Source: Pseudomonas frederiksbergensis (GTDB lineage: Bacteria; Pseudomonadota; Gammaproteobacteria; Pseudomonadales; Pseudomonadaceae). Taken from it: a stretch of DNA of 64,000 nucleotides. Shown here piece by piece: positions 1 through 7,802 of the stretch. Under the pieces are notes generated by a model that was not told the origin of the DNA, searched no databases, and saw only the letters and a program-made list of their open reading frames with translations. Position numbers and translations under genes: made by a program. Positions within the stretch are counted from its first letter, which is position 1. Each line of letters opens with the position of its first letter. The stretch lies in contig NZ_MOBP01000015.1 of the NCBI RefSeq assembly GCF_003732665.1, forward strand, positions 62,001 through 126,000, given 5' to 3'.

Positions 1-48
1 GCTTTTTATTGCCTGATATTTCTCTTTTCTCGCCTGCGGCCTAAGCAC

Positions 49-66
49 TAACCGATATAACGGTTA
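49..66. promoter_or_regulatory. Inverted repeat TAACCG-N6-CGGTTA, possible operator
   Basis: Six-base perfect arms flank the AT-rich spacer ATATAA, 164 bases before the first gene. The layout resembles a dimeric regulator site, but the regulated gene may lie left of the window. The rest of 1-229 holds no coding frame I can support. Confidence 0.3.
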
Positions 67-229
67 TAACTGGCTGCCGGAAATATTTTAAAAACAGGCC
101 TTTACGTCGCGAATATGACACTACACTTCAACTCAAGCGGCTTGATCCGCTTCCGGCGAGCCTGAGTCGATTCACTGCTGCCAAGCCCCCCTTCAGGTAT
201 CGCCGCCCATTTCATGTTTCGAGGGCTTT

Positions 230-712
230 ATGGGTATCGCTGCCAGCGAACTGTGCCGTTATGTGATCCGCCCGACCTTGATCTACCTCGGGCGCCACAG
301 CGCAACTGCCGAATCCCTGCTGCTGGGCATCGCCGCCAGTCAGTCAGCCCTTGGTTCTGCCCTGCATGACCGCCGTGGGCACGGCCTGTACCGGATCGCC
401 GAGCCCCGTCACCGGGCGTTATGGGATCATTACCTGGCCCTCGACCCGGAACGCGCCAGCCTGGTGCGCGGCCTGGCCAGTCAGCACGCCTTTCTAAGCA
501 GCCCGCACCTGGAATTGACCGTCAACCTGCGTTACGCCACCGCCATCGCCTGGCTGTTGGTAGAAGAGCAAAACACGCCCCTCCCCGATCCCGATGATGT
601 GCTGGGCATGGCCCGTATCTGGCGCCAGACCTTCCAGCCCCAGGGACGCCTGCGCGACTTCACTTTTGCCTGGCAAACCTGTGTTTCATCGCTGAATCAA
701 GTCGCTTGCTGA
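230..712 (+). CDS. Conserved hypothetical protein, phage lysozyme-like fold suspected
   Basis: This 160-residue soluble protein has no signal peptide or membrane segment. Residues 10-60 (RPTLIYLG, then AESLLLGIAASQSALG, then GLYRI and LWDHYL) recall small phage-associated transglycosylase-like proteins, which usually carry a Glu in the AAxESxLG stretch; here that position appears to be Gln, so activity is doubtful. A GAGGG sequence precedes the ATG. It stands alone upstream of the FadL-type gene with about 150 bases between them. The family link rests on remembered motif patterns and is tentative; the gene itself looks real from its codon usage. Confidence 0.6.
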   Translation: MGIAASELCRYVIRPTLIYLGRHSATAESLLLGIAASQSALGSALHDRRGHGLYRIAEPRHRALWDHYLALDPERASLVRGLASQHAFLSSPHLELTVNLRYATAIAWLLVEEQNTPLPDPDDVLGMARIWRQTFQPQGRLRDFTFAWQTCVSSLNQVAC

Positions 713-858
713 CCCCCGCGTTTCACAAGATCGCGCAACAAGACGCGAATCTGGTCTGATTGTCCTACAAAACCGCTCTAACTCAAGCCATACAGGCTAT
801 AGCGCTGGGACGAAAATATTGGTAATTTTCGCCCCGGTGATCACCAGGAGTTCTAATA

Positions 859-2130
859 ATGAAAAAAGTAATGCTCAAAACCACCCTTAGCCTCGCCGTT
901 ACCTTGGCATCCACCCAGCTCTTCGCAAGTGGCTTCGCCATCAACGAACAAAGCATCAGCGGTATGGGTACAGGTTTTGCCGGGCGATCTTCCTCTGCCG
1001 ATGACGCAAGCACAATTTATGGCAACCCTGCCGGCATGGCGCGCATCAAGCGCGAACAAGTCACCGGCGGCGCTGCAATGCTCGACGCACACACCAATAT
1101 CAGCAAGGCCAGCTCCAGCCCGAACACTGGTAGCAACGACGGCGACATGGTGCCGTTCATCGCCGTGCCGATGGGCTACTACGTCAAGCCTATCGATGAC
1201 AAATGGGCAGTCGGTGTAGGCGTTTACGCACCGTTCGGTTTGGTGACCGACTACGAGCACGGCTTTGCCGGCCGTTACTTCGGCAGCACCAGCGACGTAA
1301 AAGTCGTGACCCTGCAACCGACCGTGAGCTACGCCTTCAACGACAAAGTCTCGATCGGTTTCGGTCCGACCATCAACCGTATTGACGGCAAGCTGGAATC
1401 GAACCTGTCGATTACCCAGGCGGCTCCCGATGGTCAGGTCAAGATCAAAGGCGACGACACCGCACTGGGCTACAACATCGGGATCCTGGCTCAGCTGACC
1501 GACAGCACCCGCGTCGGCCTGACCTATCACTCGAAAGTGAAGTACAAGCTCGAAGGCAATACCAAGGTCAACTACGGCGTACTGGGCCTGATCGGTCAGA
1601 ACCCAAGCCAGAAGTACGACGCCTCGCTGGACCTGACCACGCCTGAATCGGTGGATTTCTCGGTCACTCACCAGCTCGACGACAAGTGGACTCTCTACGC
1701 AGGCAGCACCTGGACTCGCTGGAGCCGCCTGAAAGAAATCACCGTAGAAAACAAAGGTGTTCCTGCTGTCCTGAACGGTCAGTTCGGTTCGATCACCGAA
1801 GAACAGAACTGGCACGACACCTGGGCTCACGCCATCGGCGCGTCCTACCAGCTGAACAAGGAATGGGTACTGCGTACCGGCCTGTCCTTCGACCAGGCAC
1901 CGACCAACAACGTCGACCGTTCCCCACGCATCCCGACTGGCGATCGCAAGATTTTCAGCCTGGGCGCCGGCTGGAGCCCGACCGACGACCTGACCATCGA
2001 CGTGGCGTACTCGTACCTGCGTGAAGAGTCGGTCAAGGTCGCCAACAGCAACGACCGTGGCCAGAGCTACGACGCCAAATACCAAAACTATGCGAACGGT
2101 TTTGGTGTAGGCGCGACCTACCGCTTCTGA
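859..2130 (+). CDS. fadL: OmpP1/FadL family outer-membrane channel
   Basis: A 423-residue beta-barrel of the FadL/TodX family, which passes long-chain fatty acids and other hydrophobic compounds through the outer membrane. A signal peptide spans roughly residues 1-24, and the mature protein starts SGFAINEQS, the N-terminal plug that FadL proteins insert into the barrel. The conserved NPAGM is at residues 56-60, and the chain ends in an aromatic residue (YRF), as expected for insertion by the BAM machinery. Length fits the family. It converges with the glutathione peroxidase gene over a shared terminator. The closest P. aeruginosa relative by gene order is PA1288, which as I recall is linked to export of oxidised fatty acids, so the direction of transport cannot be assumed. 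Confidence 0.9.
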   Translation: MKKVMLKTTLSLAVTLASTQLFASGFAINEQSISGMGTGFAGRSSSADDASTIYGNPAGMARIKREQVTGGAAMLDAHTNISKASSSPNTGSNDGDMVPFIAVPMGYYVKPIDDKWAVGVGVYAPFGLVTDYEHGFAGRYFGSTSDVKVVTLQPTVSYAFNDKVSIGFGPTINRIDGKLESNLSITQAAPDGQVKIKGDDTALGYNIGILAQLTDSTRVGLTYHSKVKYKLEGNTKVNYGVLGLIGQNPSQKYDASLDLTTPESVDFSVTHQLDDKWTLYAGSTWTRWSRLKEITVENKGVPAVLNGQFGSITEEQNWHDTWAHAIGASYQLNKEWVLRTGLSFDQAPTNNVDRSPRIPTGDRKIFSLGAGWSPTDDLTIDVAYSYLREESVKVANSNDRGQSYDAKYQNYANGFGVGATYRF

Positions 2131-2170
2131 TGATTCAAGGCGAGCCTGAACCACTCGCCACCTGAATCAA

Positions 2171-2208
2171 AAAAAGCCCCGCTCTCTTGTACAGAGGCGG
2201 GGCTTTTT
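2171..2208. terminator. Bidirectional Rho-independent terminator
   Basis: A GC-rich stem (GCCCCGC with GCGGGGC) is flanked by A5 and T5, so it can end both the fadL-type gene (+) and the glutathione peroxidase gene (-). Confidence 0.9.
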
Positions 2209-2220
2209 AGTGGGCGGCGA

Positions 2221-2772
2221 TCAGGGTTTCGAAGCCAGGGCCTTCTCGACAGCCTCAATGAATTCCGGGTTGTCGGGCTTGGTCAGGCTGGAGAAATTGG
2301 CGATCACCTTGCCCTGGCGATCAACCACGTACTTGTAGAAATTCCACTTCGGCGCGCTGTTCTGCTCGGCGAGGACTTTGAACAAGTGGGTGGCATCGTC
2401 GCCGCGGACTGTTTGCGGCTCGGTCATGGTGAAGGTCACGCCGTAGTTGACGTAGCAGACCTTGGCGGTTTCTGCGCCGTCCTTGGACTCCTGTTTGAAG
2501 TCATTGGACGGAACGCCGATCACCTCCAGCCCTTGGTCCTTGTAACGCTGATACAGCGCCTCAAGGCCTTTGAACTGCGGGGCGAAACCGCAGAAGCTGG
2601 CGGTGTTGACCACCACCAGCGGTTTGCCGGCGAAGCGCTGGCACAGATCGATGGATTCCTTGGCCCGCAACTTGGGCAGCGAGCCCTGCAACAGCTCCGG
2701 ACAGTCGGCCGCCTGGGCCAACCCGGTGAACGCCATCAGCAACGCGGGGACTGCAAGCCAGCGCATCGGCAT
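2221..2772 (-). CDS. Periplasmic glutathione peroxidase-family protein
   Basis: A 183-residue thiol peroxidase of the GPx family, which reduces hydroperoxides with thiol donors. A signal peptide (about residues 1-21, ending AQA) sends it to the periplasm. The peroxidatic Cys61 lies in NTASFCGFAPQF, and the WNFYKY stretch with the conserved Trp is present. The usual NQF Gln of the catalytic tetrad is replaced: the local sequence is PSNDFKQES, so the position reads Asp91. A second ATG two codons in is an equally possible start. Neighbours are fadL (convergent) and the small membrane protein gene upstream. Function as a peroxidase is likely; the Gln change may alter kinetics or resolving chemistry. 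Confidence 0.88.
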   Translation of the reverse strand: MPMRWLAVPALLMAFTGLAQAADCPELLQGSLPKLRAKESIDLCQRFAGKPLVVVNTASFCGFAPQFKGLEALYQRYKDQGLEVIGVPSNDFKQESKDGAETAKVCYVNYGVTFTMTEPQTVRGDDATHLFKVLAEQNSAPKWNFYKYVVDRQGKVIANFSSLTKPDNPEFIEAVEKALASKP

Positions 2773-2828
2773 GTCGGTGCATCCTTGAAAAGTCGTCAGA
2801 AAACGAACTTACTCGCCCTCGCAGCGCC

Positions 2829-2951
2829 CTAGCAAGCACCCATGCCCAACTGCATCAACGCCAACCCGCCCTGATGCCAGCCCCACCACGCCAGGGCCAG
2901 CAGCAAAGCACCGCCAGCGGCGACAATGATCCGTGGCCAGAGACTGTTCAT
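2829..2951 (-). CDS. 40-residue membrane protein coupled to the MFS gene
   Basis: The start codon overlaps the stop of the MFS gene (ATGA), which argues for translational coupling and a real gene. The product begins MNSLWPRIIVAAGGALLLAL, continues with one hydrophobic helix, then a short tail WGWHQGG and ends GMGAC. It could be a small partner of the transporter or an unrelated membrane peptide. I do not recognise a named family. Confidence rests on the overlap, codon usage and the clear transmembrane segment. Confidence 0.6.
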   Translation of the reverse strand: MNSLWPRIIVAAGGALLLALAWWGWHQGGLALMQLGMGAC

Positions 2952-4156
2952 ATCGCACTCATTTGGGTCTGCAACCGCGCCACCGGCCGCTCGCGCACCG
3001 GCCAGTTCAGGGCGGCTGCCAACAGGCTCAAGAGAATCGCCACTTGCCAGATCAAGTCGTAGCTCCCCATTCGGTCATACACCACCCCGCCCAGCCAGCC
3101 GCCGAGGAACGAGCCGAGCTGGTGAAACAGGAAAACAATCCCACCGAGCATGGACAGGTTTCGCACACCAAACAAGGTCGCCACCGTGCCGTTGGTCAAT
3201 GGCACCGTGGACAGCCACAGGAAGCCCATCGCCATGCCGAACAGGTACGCCGTGGTCGTGGTGACCGGTGCCCACAGGAACAAGCCGATCACCACCGCCC
3301 GCAGCAGGTACAGACCGGTGAGCAAACGCGGCTTGGACATTCGCCCGCCGAGCCAACCGGCGGTGTAGGTGCCGAAGATATTGAACAACCCGATCAATGC
3401 CAGCACCGTGGTGCCGACGCTGGCCGGCAGGTGTTGGTCCACCAGATAGGCCGGCAGGTGCACGCCGATGAACACCACCTGGAAACCGCAGACAAAAAAA
3501 CCGAACGCCAGCAGCCAGAACCCGGTGTGGGAACAGGCTTCGCGCAACGCTTCGGACAGGGTTTGCTCATGGCCGAAGGTCGGCAGCGGTTTGTCCTTGA
3601 GCATGCTCACCAGCGGCACGATCAGCGCCACCAGCAGGCCCAGGACCAACAGCGCCGCAGACCAACCGAGCCAGCCGATCAGCCCCAATGTGCCGGGCAG
3701 CATGGCGAACTGGCCAAAGGAACCGGCGGCGCTGGCGATGCCCATGCCCATGCTGCGTTTCTCCGGCGGCACTGCGCGCCCGACCACGCCGAGGATCACC
3801 GAGAACGACGTGCCGGACAGGCCGATGCCGATCAGCAGTCCGGCGCTCAGGGATAAGGTCACCCCCGAGTCGGCAAAGCCCATGCACATCAGCCCCGCCG
3901 CGTACAGCACGCCACCGACCAACACCACTTTTGCCGCACCGAAGCGATCCGCCAGGGCGCCGGTGAACGGTTGCGCCAGGCCCCAGATCAGGTTTTGCAG
4001 GGCGATGGCAAAGGCAAACGTCTCGCGGCCCCAGCCGAACTCGGCGCTCATGGGCGCCAGGAATAGCCCGAAGCCATGTCGCACACCCAGAGACAACGCC
4101 AGGATCAACGCACTCCCCACCAACACCCAACCGCAAGTACGCCACATCGAGGTCAT
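2948..4156 (-). CDS. MFS transporter, MarR-controlled
   Basis: A major facilitator superfamily permease of 402 residues with about 12 hydrophobic segments. The loop after helix 2 carries the MFS-A-like GALADRFGAAK and the central loop is MLKDKPLPTFG. The start is placed at 4156 (MTSMWRTCG) because GGAG lies just upstream and because the in-frame start 15 codons earlier would put the operator palindrome at 4172-4187 inside the gene. It is transcribed with the 40-residue gene, and the marR gene lies directly upstream on the same strand. The shared operator suggests derepression by a small molecule, so an exporter of a toxic compound is plausible. The substrate is unknown. Confidence 0.88.
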   Translation of the reverse strand: MTSMWRTCGWVLVGSALILALSLGVRHGFGLFLAPMSAEFGWGRETFAFAIALQNLIWGLAQPFTGALADRFGAAKVVLVGGVLYAAGLMCMGFADSGVTLSLSAGLLIGIGLSGTSFSVILGVVGRAVPPEKRSMGMGIASAAGSFGQFAMLPGTLGLIGWLGWSAALLVLGLLVALIVPLVSMLKDKPLPTFGHEQTLSEALREACSHTGFWLLAFGFFVCGFQVVFIGVHLPAYLVDQHLPASVGTTVLALIGLFNIFGTYTAGWLGGRMSKPRLLTGLYLLRAVVIGLFLWAPVTTTTAYLFGMAMGFLWLSTVPLTNGTVATLFGVRNLSMLGGIVFLFHQLGSFLGGWLGGVVYDRMGSYDLIWQVAILLSLLAAALNWPVRERPVARLQTQMSAI

Positions 4157-4171
4157 TCTTATTCTCCGGTC

Positions 4172-4187
4172 GCGGGTATATACCCGC
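4172..4187. promoter_or_regulatory. Perfect 16-bp palindrome, MarR operator for the MFS gene
   Basis: GCGGGTATATACCCGC is a perfect palindrome lying 16 bases upstream of the MFS start, and a 15/16 copy precedes the marR gene. One repressor binding both is the simplest reading. Confidence 0.75.
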
Positions 4188-4208
4188 TTGAGTTTGAACA
4201 AACCGGCC

Positions 4209-4613
4209 TCAAGCCAGTTCGTCCAGCAATCTGATCAAGGTTTCACGTTTTTCCGCGCCCAGACGGTCGATCAACCGCTGTTGCGCTGCCTCCCAGGCCG
4301 GCAATGCCGCCGCCAGGCGCTCAGCACCGGCCTCGGTGAGCAGAACGATGCGATTGCGCATGTCCGCGCCCTCGACCAGCGTGACCAGCCCTTCGCCCTC
4401 CAGCACGCGCAAATTGCGCCCCAGGGTGCTTCGGTCCAGGCCCATGGCCTCGGCCAAGGTGGAAATGCTCGGTTGATCCAGGCGCTGTAAATTGCACAGC
4501 AAAGAATACTGGGCAACGTTGATCCCGAAGCCGTCGAGAGCGCCGTCGTAATGCCTGCTGACGCCACGGGCGGCGCGACGCAGGTTGGTGCATAAGCATT
4601 GGGAGTCGAGCAT
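4209..4613 (-). CDS. MarR family transcriptional repressor
   Basis: A 134-residue winged-helix regulator of the MarR type. The recognition helix lies around residues 52-72 (ISTLAEAMGLDRSTLGRNL), followed by the wing with DMRNRIVLLTEAG. The N terminus has two nearby cysteines (DSQCLCTNL), which might sense oxidants or electrophiles; that is inference. The ATG sits only three bases from an operator copy, with no clear Shine-Dalgarno sequence, so repressor binding would block its own expression. It lies 52 bases upstream of the MFS start with the second operator between them. Both genes point the same way, so it may also be partly cotranscribed with the transporter. Confidence 0.9.
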   Translation of the reverse strand: MLDSQCLCTNLRRAARGVSRHYDGALDGFGINVAQYSLLCNLQRLDQPSISTLAEAMGLDRSTLGRNLRVLEGEGLVTLVEGADMRNRIVLLTEAGAERLAAALPAWEAAQQRLIDRLGAEKRETLIRLLDELA

Positions 4614-4616
4614 GGT

Positions 4617-4632
4617 GCGTGTATATACCCGC
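4617..4632. promoter_or_regulatory. Second MarR operator copy, upstream of marR
   Basis: GCGTGTATATACCCGC differs at one base from the perfect palindrome at 4172-4187. It abuts the start codon of the regulator gene, a position typical of autorepression. Confidence 0.72.
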
Positions 4633-4665
4633 GGTTAAATGAAAGCAAATTTTTGATACATCTGA

Positions 4666-4759
4666 CCTGTAGGAGCAAAGCTTGCTCGCGATGAACGATA
4701 ACGCGGTTAGCCTGCATGACCGAGGCGCGGCCATCGCGAGCAAGCTTTGCTCCTACAGG
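4666..4759. repeat. REP pair (inverted)
   Basis: Two inverted copies of a REP variant (CTGTAGGAGCAAAGCTTGCTCGCGA and its complement) flank a loop of about 40 bases. It lies between the marR promoter and the end of cobS. Confidence 0.85.
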
Positions 4760-4789
4760 AAGAGGCAAGCACATCCACCCCAATATCCA

Positions 4790-5524
4790 TCAGACCAACG
4801 CCAACCCTACAAGCACCGCCATCTCCAGCAATTCCAGCAACGCCCCCGCCGTATCGCCCGTGGTCCCGCCCAACCGCCGCACCATCACTTGTCGCAGCCA
4901 GACAAACCCCACCGCCGCCATCGCGAGCGCCACCAGACCGTTGAAAACTCCAGCGATCAACACACAACCCAGCGCACTGACCGCCAACACCCGCCAACCG
5001 GCCTTACGCGGCAGATGATCCGCCAGCGCCTGCCCCAATCCACCGGCCCGCACATAAGGCGTGGTCAGGAACAACCCCAACAACGCCGCACGCCCGATCA
5101 GCGGAACAATGATCAACACCACGCCCTGCCCCTGCTCGATCAGCGCCAGCAACGCGGCGAATTTGAGCAACAACACCAGCACCAGCGTCACCACCGCAAT
5201 CGGTCCGCTGCGCGGGTCTTTCATGATGGTCAGGGTTCGCTCACGGTCGCCAAATCCACCGAGCCAGGCGTCGGCGCTATCGGCCAAACCATCCAGGTGC
5301 AGCGCGCCGCTGAGCAACACCCAAACCGTCAGCAGCAGCGCAGCGTGCAGCAACAACGGCGTGCCCGCCAACAGTCCGTTCAACCCCCACAACAAACCAC
5401 CGAACAGCAGCCCCACCAGCGGATAAAACAGCAGCGAACGCCCCGATTCCTGAGGCACCGGCATGCCCGGCAGGCGAATCGGCAGGCTGCTCAAGAATTG
5501 CAGGGCGATCCAGAACGGCAACAT
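4790..5524 (-). CDS. cobS: Adenosylcobinamide-GDP ribazoletransferase
   Basis: CobS (CobV in Pseudomonas naming) joins adenosylcobinamide-GDP to alpha-ribazole (or its phosphate), the last assembly step of cobalamin, at the inner membrane. The 244 residues include several hydrophobic helices; the family signature region ALHLDGLADSADAWLGG is present near residues 55-90, with the acidic residues thought to bind Mg. The start is two bases after the cobC stop, so translation is probably coupled. It is the last gene of the cobalamin operon and is followed by a REP pair instead of a clear terminator. Confidence 0.95.
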   Translation of the reverse strand: MLPFWIALQFLSSLPIRLPGMPVPQESGRSLLFYPLVGLLFGGLLWGLNGLLAGTPLLLHAALLLTVWVLLSGALHLDGLADSADAWLGGFGDRERTLTIMKDPRSGPIAVVTLVLVLLLKFAALLALIEQGQGVVLIIVPLIGRAALLGLFLTTPYVRAGGLGQALADHLPRKAGWRVLAVSALGCVLIAGVFNGLVALAMAAVGFVWLRQVMVRRLGGTTGDTAGALLELLEMAVLVGLALV

Positions 5525-5526
5525 GA

Positions 5527-6102
5527 TCAGAGCACTTCCTTTAATACCGCGCCGGAGCCGACCGACAGCGAATGCAGTGACGCATGGGCGACTTCGACAT
5601 TGAGCAGTTGTTCGCGAGGCAAGCCCCGGGCCTGGGCCAGCAGCAATTTCATCACGCCGCCATGGGTGATCAGCAACACCCGCTCGCCTGCAAAAGTCCC
5701 GTGCAGCCGCTCGACCGCCGCCAATACTCGCGCAGAAAAGTCCGCCACCGGTTCACCTTCGGGGGGCGTAAACGAATACGGATCGGTCCAGAACAACCCC
5801 AACGCCTCGGCACTGGTTTTCATCAGATCCGCAGTGTTCTGCCCTTCCCACGCGCCGAAATGCAGTTCTTGCAGGTCTTTTTCCAGTTGAACCGGCAAGC
5901 CGAGTTGCCCGCCCAGTTCCTCCGCGAATCGCGCACAACGCTGCAACGGCGAGCTGACCAGACGATCCCAAGGCCCCTGCCCGATCACCGCTGCACGTAA
6001 CTGCGCCCACCCCTTATCGGTCAGTGCATCGTCGAGACTGCCACGCAGGCCGCCGCCGAGTTCGGTCTCGCCGTGACGCAGTAAATCCAGGCGCAACGTC
6101 AT
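5527..6102 (-). CDS. cobC: Histidine phosphatase, probable alpha-ribazole phosphatase
   Basis: A 191-residue member of the phosphoglycerate-mutase-like phosphatases. The catalytic RHGE is at residues 9-12, and the second active-site His lies in LLITHGGVMKLL. In this operon it most likely removes phosphate from alpha-ribazole 5'-phosphate or adenosylcobalamin 5'-phosphate. The start overlaps the cobT stop by four bases. Substrate assignment follows from the operon position; the fold alone would allow other phosphatase roles. This cobC is the Salmonella-style name and is not the Pseudomonas CobC aminotransferase. Confidence 0.9.
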   Translation of the reverse strand: MTLRLDLLRHGETELGGGLRGSLDDALTDKGWAQLRAAVIGQGPWDRLVSSPLQRCARFAEELGGQLGLPVQLEKDLQELHFGAWEGQNTADLMKTSAEALGLFWTDPYSFTPPEGEPVADFSARVLAAVERLHGTFAGERVLLITHGGVMKLLLAQARGLPREQLLNVEVAHASLHSLSVGSGAVLKEVL

Positions 6103-7154
6103 GCCGGACGATCCGCCACGGCTGCTTCAGCGAAGGTCGCCATCTGCCCGTGAAGATCGCACGCCAGGCGCAACAACGGCACCGCCAGCGCCGCGCCGCT
6201 GCCCTCGCCCAGACGCAGGCCGAGGTCCAGCAATGGCTCGGCGTTGAGGGTTTCCAGCACGTGACGATGGCCCGGCTCGGCGCCGCGATGACCGAACAGC
6301 AGCCACTGGCGACATTCGGGATTCAAGCGCACTGCGACCAACGCGGCGACGCTGCAAATAAAGCCGTCCACCAGCACCGCCACGCCTTCCTGGGCGCAGG
6401 CCAGGTACGCGCCAACCAACGCCGCGATTTCAAAACCGCCAAGGTTGAACAGGGTTTGCAGCGCGTCGCCACGCTGGGCGCCGTGCAAGGCCAACGCACG
6501 CTCGATCACTTGCGCTTTATGGCTGACACCCGCCGCGTTCAACCCGGTGCCCGGCCCGGTCAGGTGCACCACCGGGCAGTCGAGCAAGGCACAGGCCAAG
6601 GCACTGGCCGCCGTGGTGTTGCCGATGCCCATTTCGCCGCCGATAAACAACTGTGCCCCCGCCGCGATGGCGCGCAACACGCTGTCGCGACCGGCCTGCA
6701 ACGCCAGTTCGCCTTGGGCCGCCGTCATCGCTGGACCCTTCACAAAGTTTGCCGTGCCGGGGCCAACGTTCAGATGACGCACACCCGGCAGGTTCAACGA
6801 CGGCGTTACAGTGCCGAGGTCGACCACTTCAAGGGAAGCGCCCAACTGCCGCGCCAATACGCTGATCGCCGCGCCGCCGGTAACAAAGTTGTGCAACATC
6901 TGCCCGGTGACTTCCTGGGGAAACGCCGACACCCCTTCCGCGACCACGCCATGGTCACCGGCAAAAATCGCGATCCACACCTGATTGAGGCTCGGCTTGA
7001 CCTGCCCCTGCAACCCGGCCAATTGCACCGCGACCGATTCCAGCCGACCGAGGGAGCCGGCCGGTTTGGTCAGTTGCTGCTGCCGGGCCTCGGCCTGTTC
7101 GGCGATGGCCGCATTGATCGGCTTGCACGGGTTCAGCCACCAGGATTGAGTCAT
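6099..7154 (-). CDS. cobT: Nicotinate-nucleotide--dimethylbenzimidazole phosphoribosyltransferase
   Basis: CobT (CobU in P. denitrificans naming) activates 5,6-dimethylbenzimidazole with nicotinate mononucleotide to give alpha-ribazole phosphate. The 351 residues have the family's expected length. Visible signatures are PAGSLGRLE near residue 35, the glycine-rich GEMGIGNTTAAS in the middle, and LGEGSGAALAVPLL near the C terminus, which holds the catalytic Glu. It is in the cytosol and overlaps both neighbours by four bases. It uses the base made by BluB, encoded in the same operon. Confidence 0.96.
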   Translation of the reverse strand: MTQSWWLNPCKPINAAIAEQAEARQQQLTKPAGSLGRLESVAVQLAGLQGQVKPSLNQVWIAIFAGDHGVVAEGVSAFPQEVTGQMLHNFVTGGAAISVLARQLGASLEVVDLGTVTPSLNLPGVRHLNVGPGTANFVKGPAMTAAQGELALQAGRDSVLRAIAAGAQLFIGGEMGIGNTTAASALACALLDCPVVHLTGPGTGLNAAGVSHKAQVIERALALHGAQRGDALQTLFNLGGFEIAALVGAYLACAQEGVAVLVDGFICSVAALVAVRLNPECRQWLLFGHRGAEPGHRHVLETLNAEPLLDLGLRLGEGSGAALAVPLLRLACDLHGQMATFAEAAVADRPA

Positions 7155-7672
7155 AACGCAGTTCCTTTCAGAGTCAGGGGCAGGCCGGCGACGGTCAGGA
7201 CGACTCGCTGACAGCGCTCAGCCAGGGCTTGATGCAGCCAACCGGCTTCATCGACATAGCGGCGAGTCAATTCGCCCAGCGGCACGACACCCATTCCGGT
7301 CTCGTTGCTGACAAAAATGATTTCACCCGGCAGCGAGGCCAGGCAGTCCAGCAAGGCATCGCGTTCGGCGGTCAGGCGCTCGGAGTTGTCGAGCATCAGC
7401 AGGTTGGTCAGCCACAGGGTCAGGCAATCCACCAGCAGGCAACGCTCGGCGCCAGCGTTTTCGCGCAGTACCCGGGCCAGTTCAAGGGGTTCTTCGATCA
7501 GCGCCCATTCGGCGGGACGACGGGCGCGGTGATGGGCGACCCGTTCGTTCATCTCACCGTCCAGGGGTTGGCTGGTGGCGATGTAGGTGACCTGGAGTTG
7601 ACTGTCGGTGGCGAGTTTTTCCGCCAGGCGACTTTTGCCGGAGCGGGCGCCGCCGAGGATTAGTTGGAGCAT
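7151..7672 (-). CDS. cobU: Adenosylcobinamide kinase / adenosylcobinamide-phosphate guanylyltransferase
   Basis: CobU (CobP in Pseudomonas naming) phosphorylates adenosylcobinamide and then attaches GMP, preparing it for CobS. The 173-residue protein starts MLQLILGGARSGKS, so the P-loop is at the extreme N terminus as usual. HHRARRP, with the guanylylated His region, follows near residue 47, and NETGMGVVPLGELTRRYVDE is the conserved C-terminal block. It overlaps cobT by four bases. A REP pair separates it from cobQ, one of the few real gaps in the operon. Confidence 0.96.
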   Translation of the reverse strand: MLQLILGGARSGKSRLAEKLATDSQLQVTYIATSQPLDGEMNERVAHHRARRPAEWALIEEPLELARVLRENAGAERCLLVDCLTLWLTNLLMLDNSERLTAERDALLDCLASLPGEIIFVSNETGMGVVPLGELTRRYVDEAGWLHQALAERCQRVVLTVAGLPLTLKGTAL

Positions 7673-7706
7673 GGTTTATTCCTTAACATGTGCGGTGTGG
7701 CGACGG

Positions 7707-7799
7707 GCCTCTTCGCGGGCAAGCCTCGCTCCTACAGGTAAAGCGGTGTTCACAAATACGACGCTAACCCTGTAGGAGCGAGGCTTGCCCGCGAAGGCG
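7707..7799. repeat. REP pair (inverted) inside the cobalamin operon
   Basis: Inverted copies of the variant GGCAAGCCTCGCTCCTACAG flank a 30-40 base loop. It fills most of the gap between cobQ and cobU, and its edge lies four bases from the cobQ stop. As a transcribed hairpin it could affect mRNA decay within the operon. Confidence 0.88.
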
Positions 7800-7802
7800 C
7801 CC

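Noticed and set aside
4682..5890. Gln/His-rich frame opposite cobS and cobC
   Set aside because: Composition is that of a reversed GC-rich gene; it begins inside a REP.
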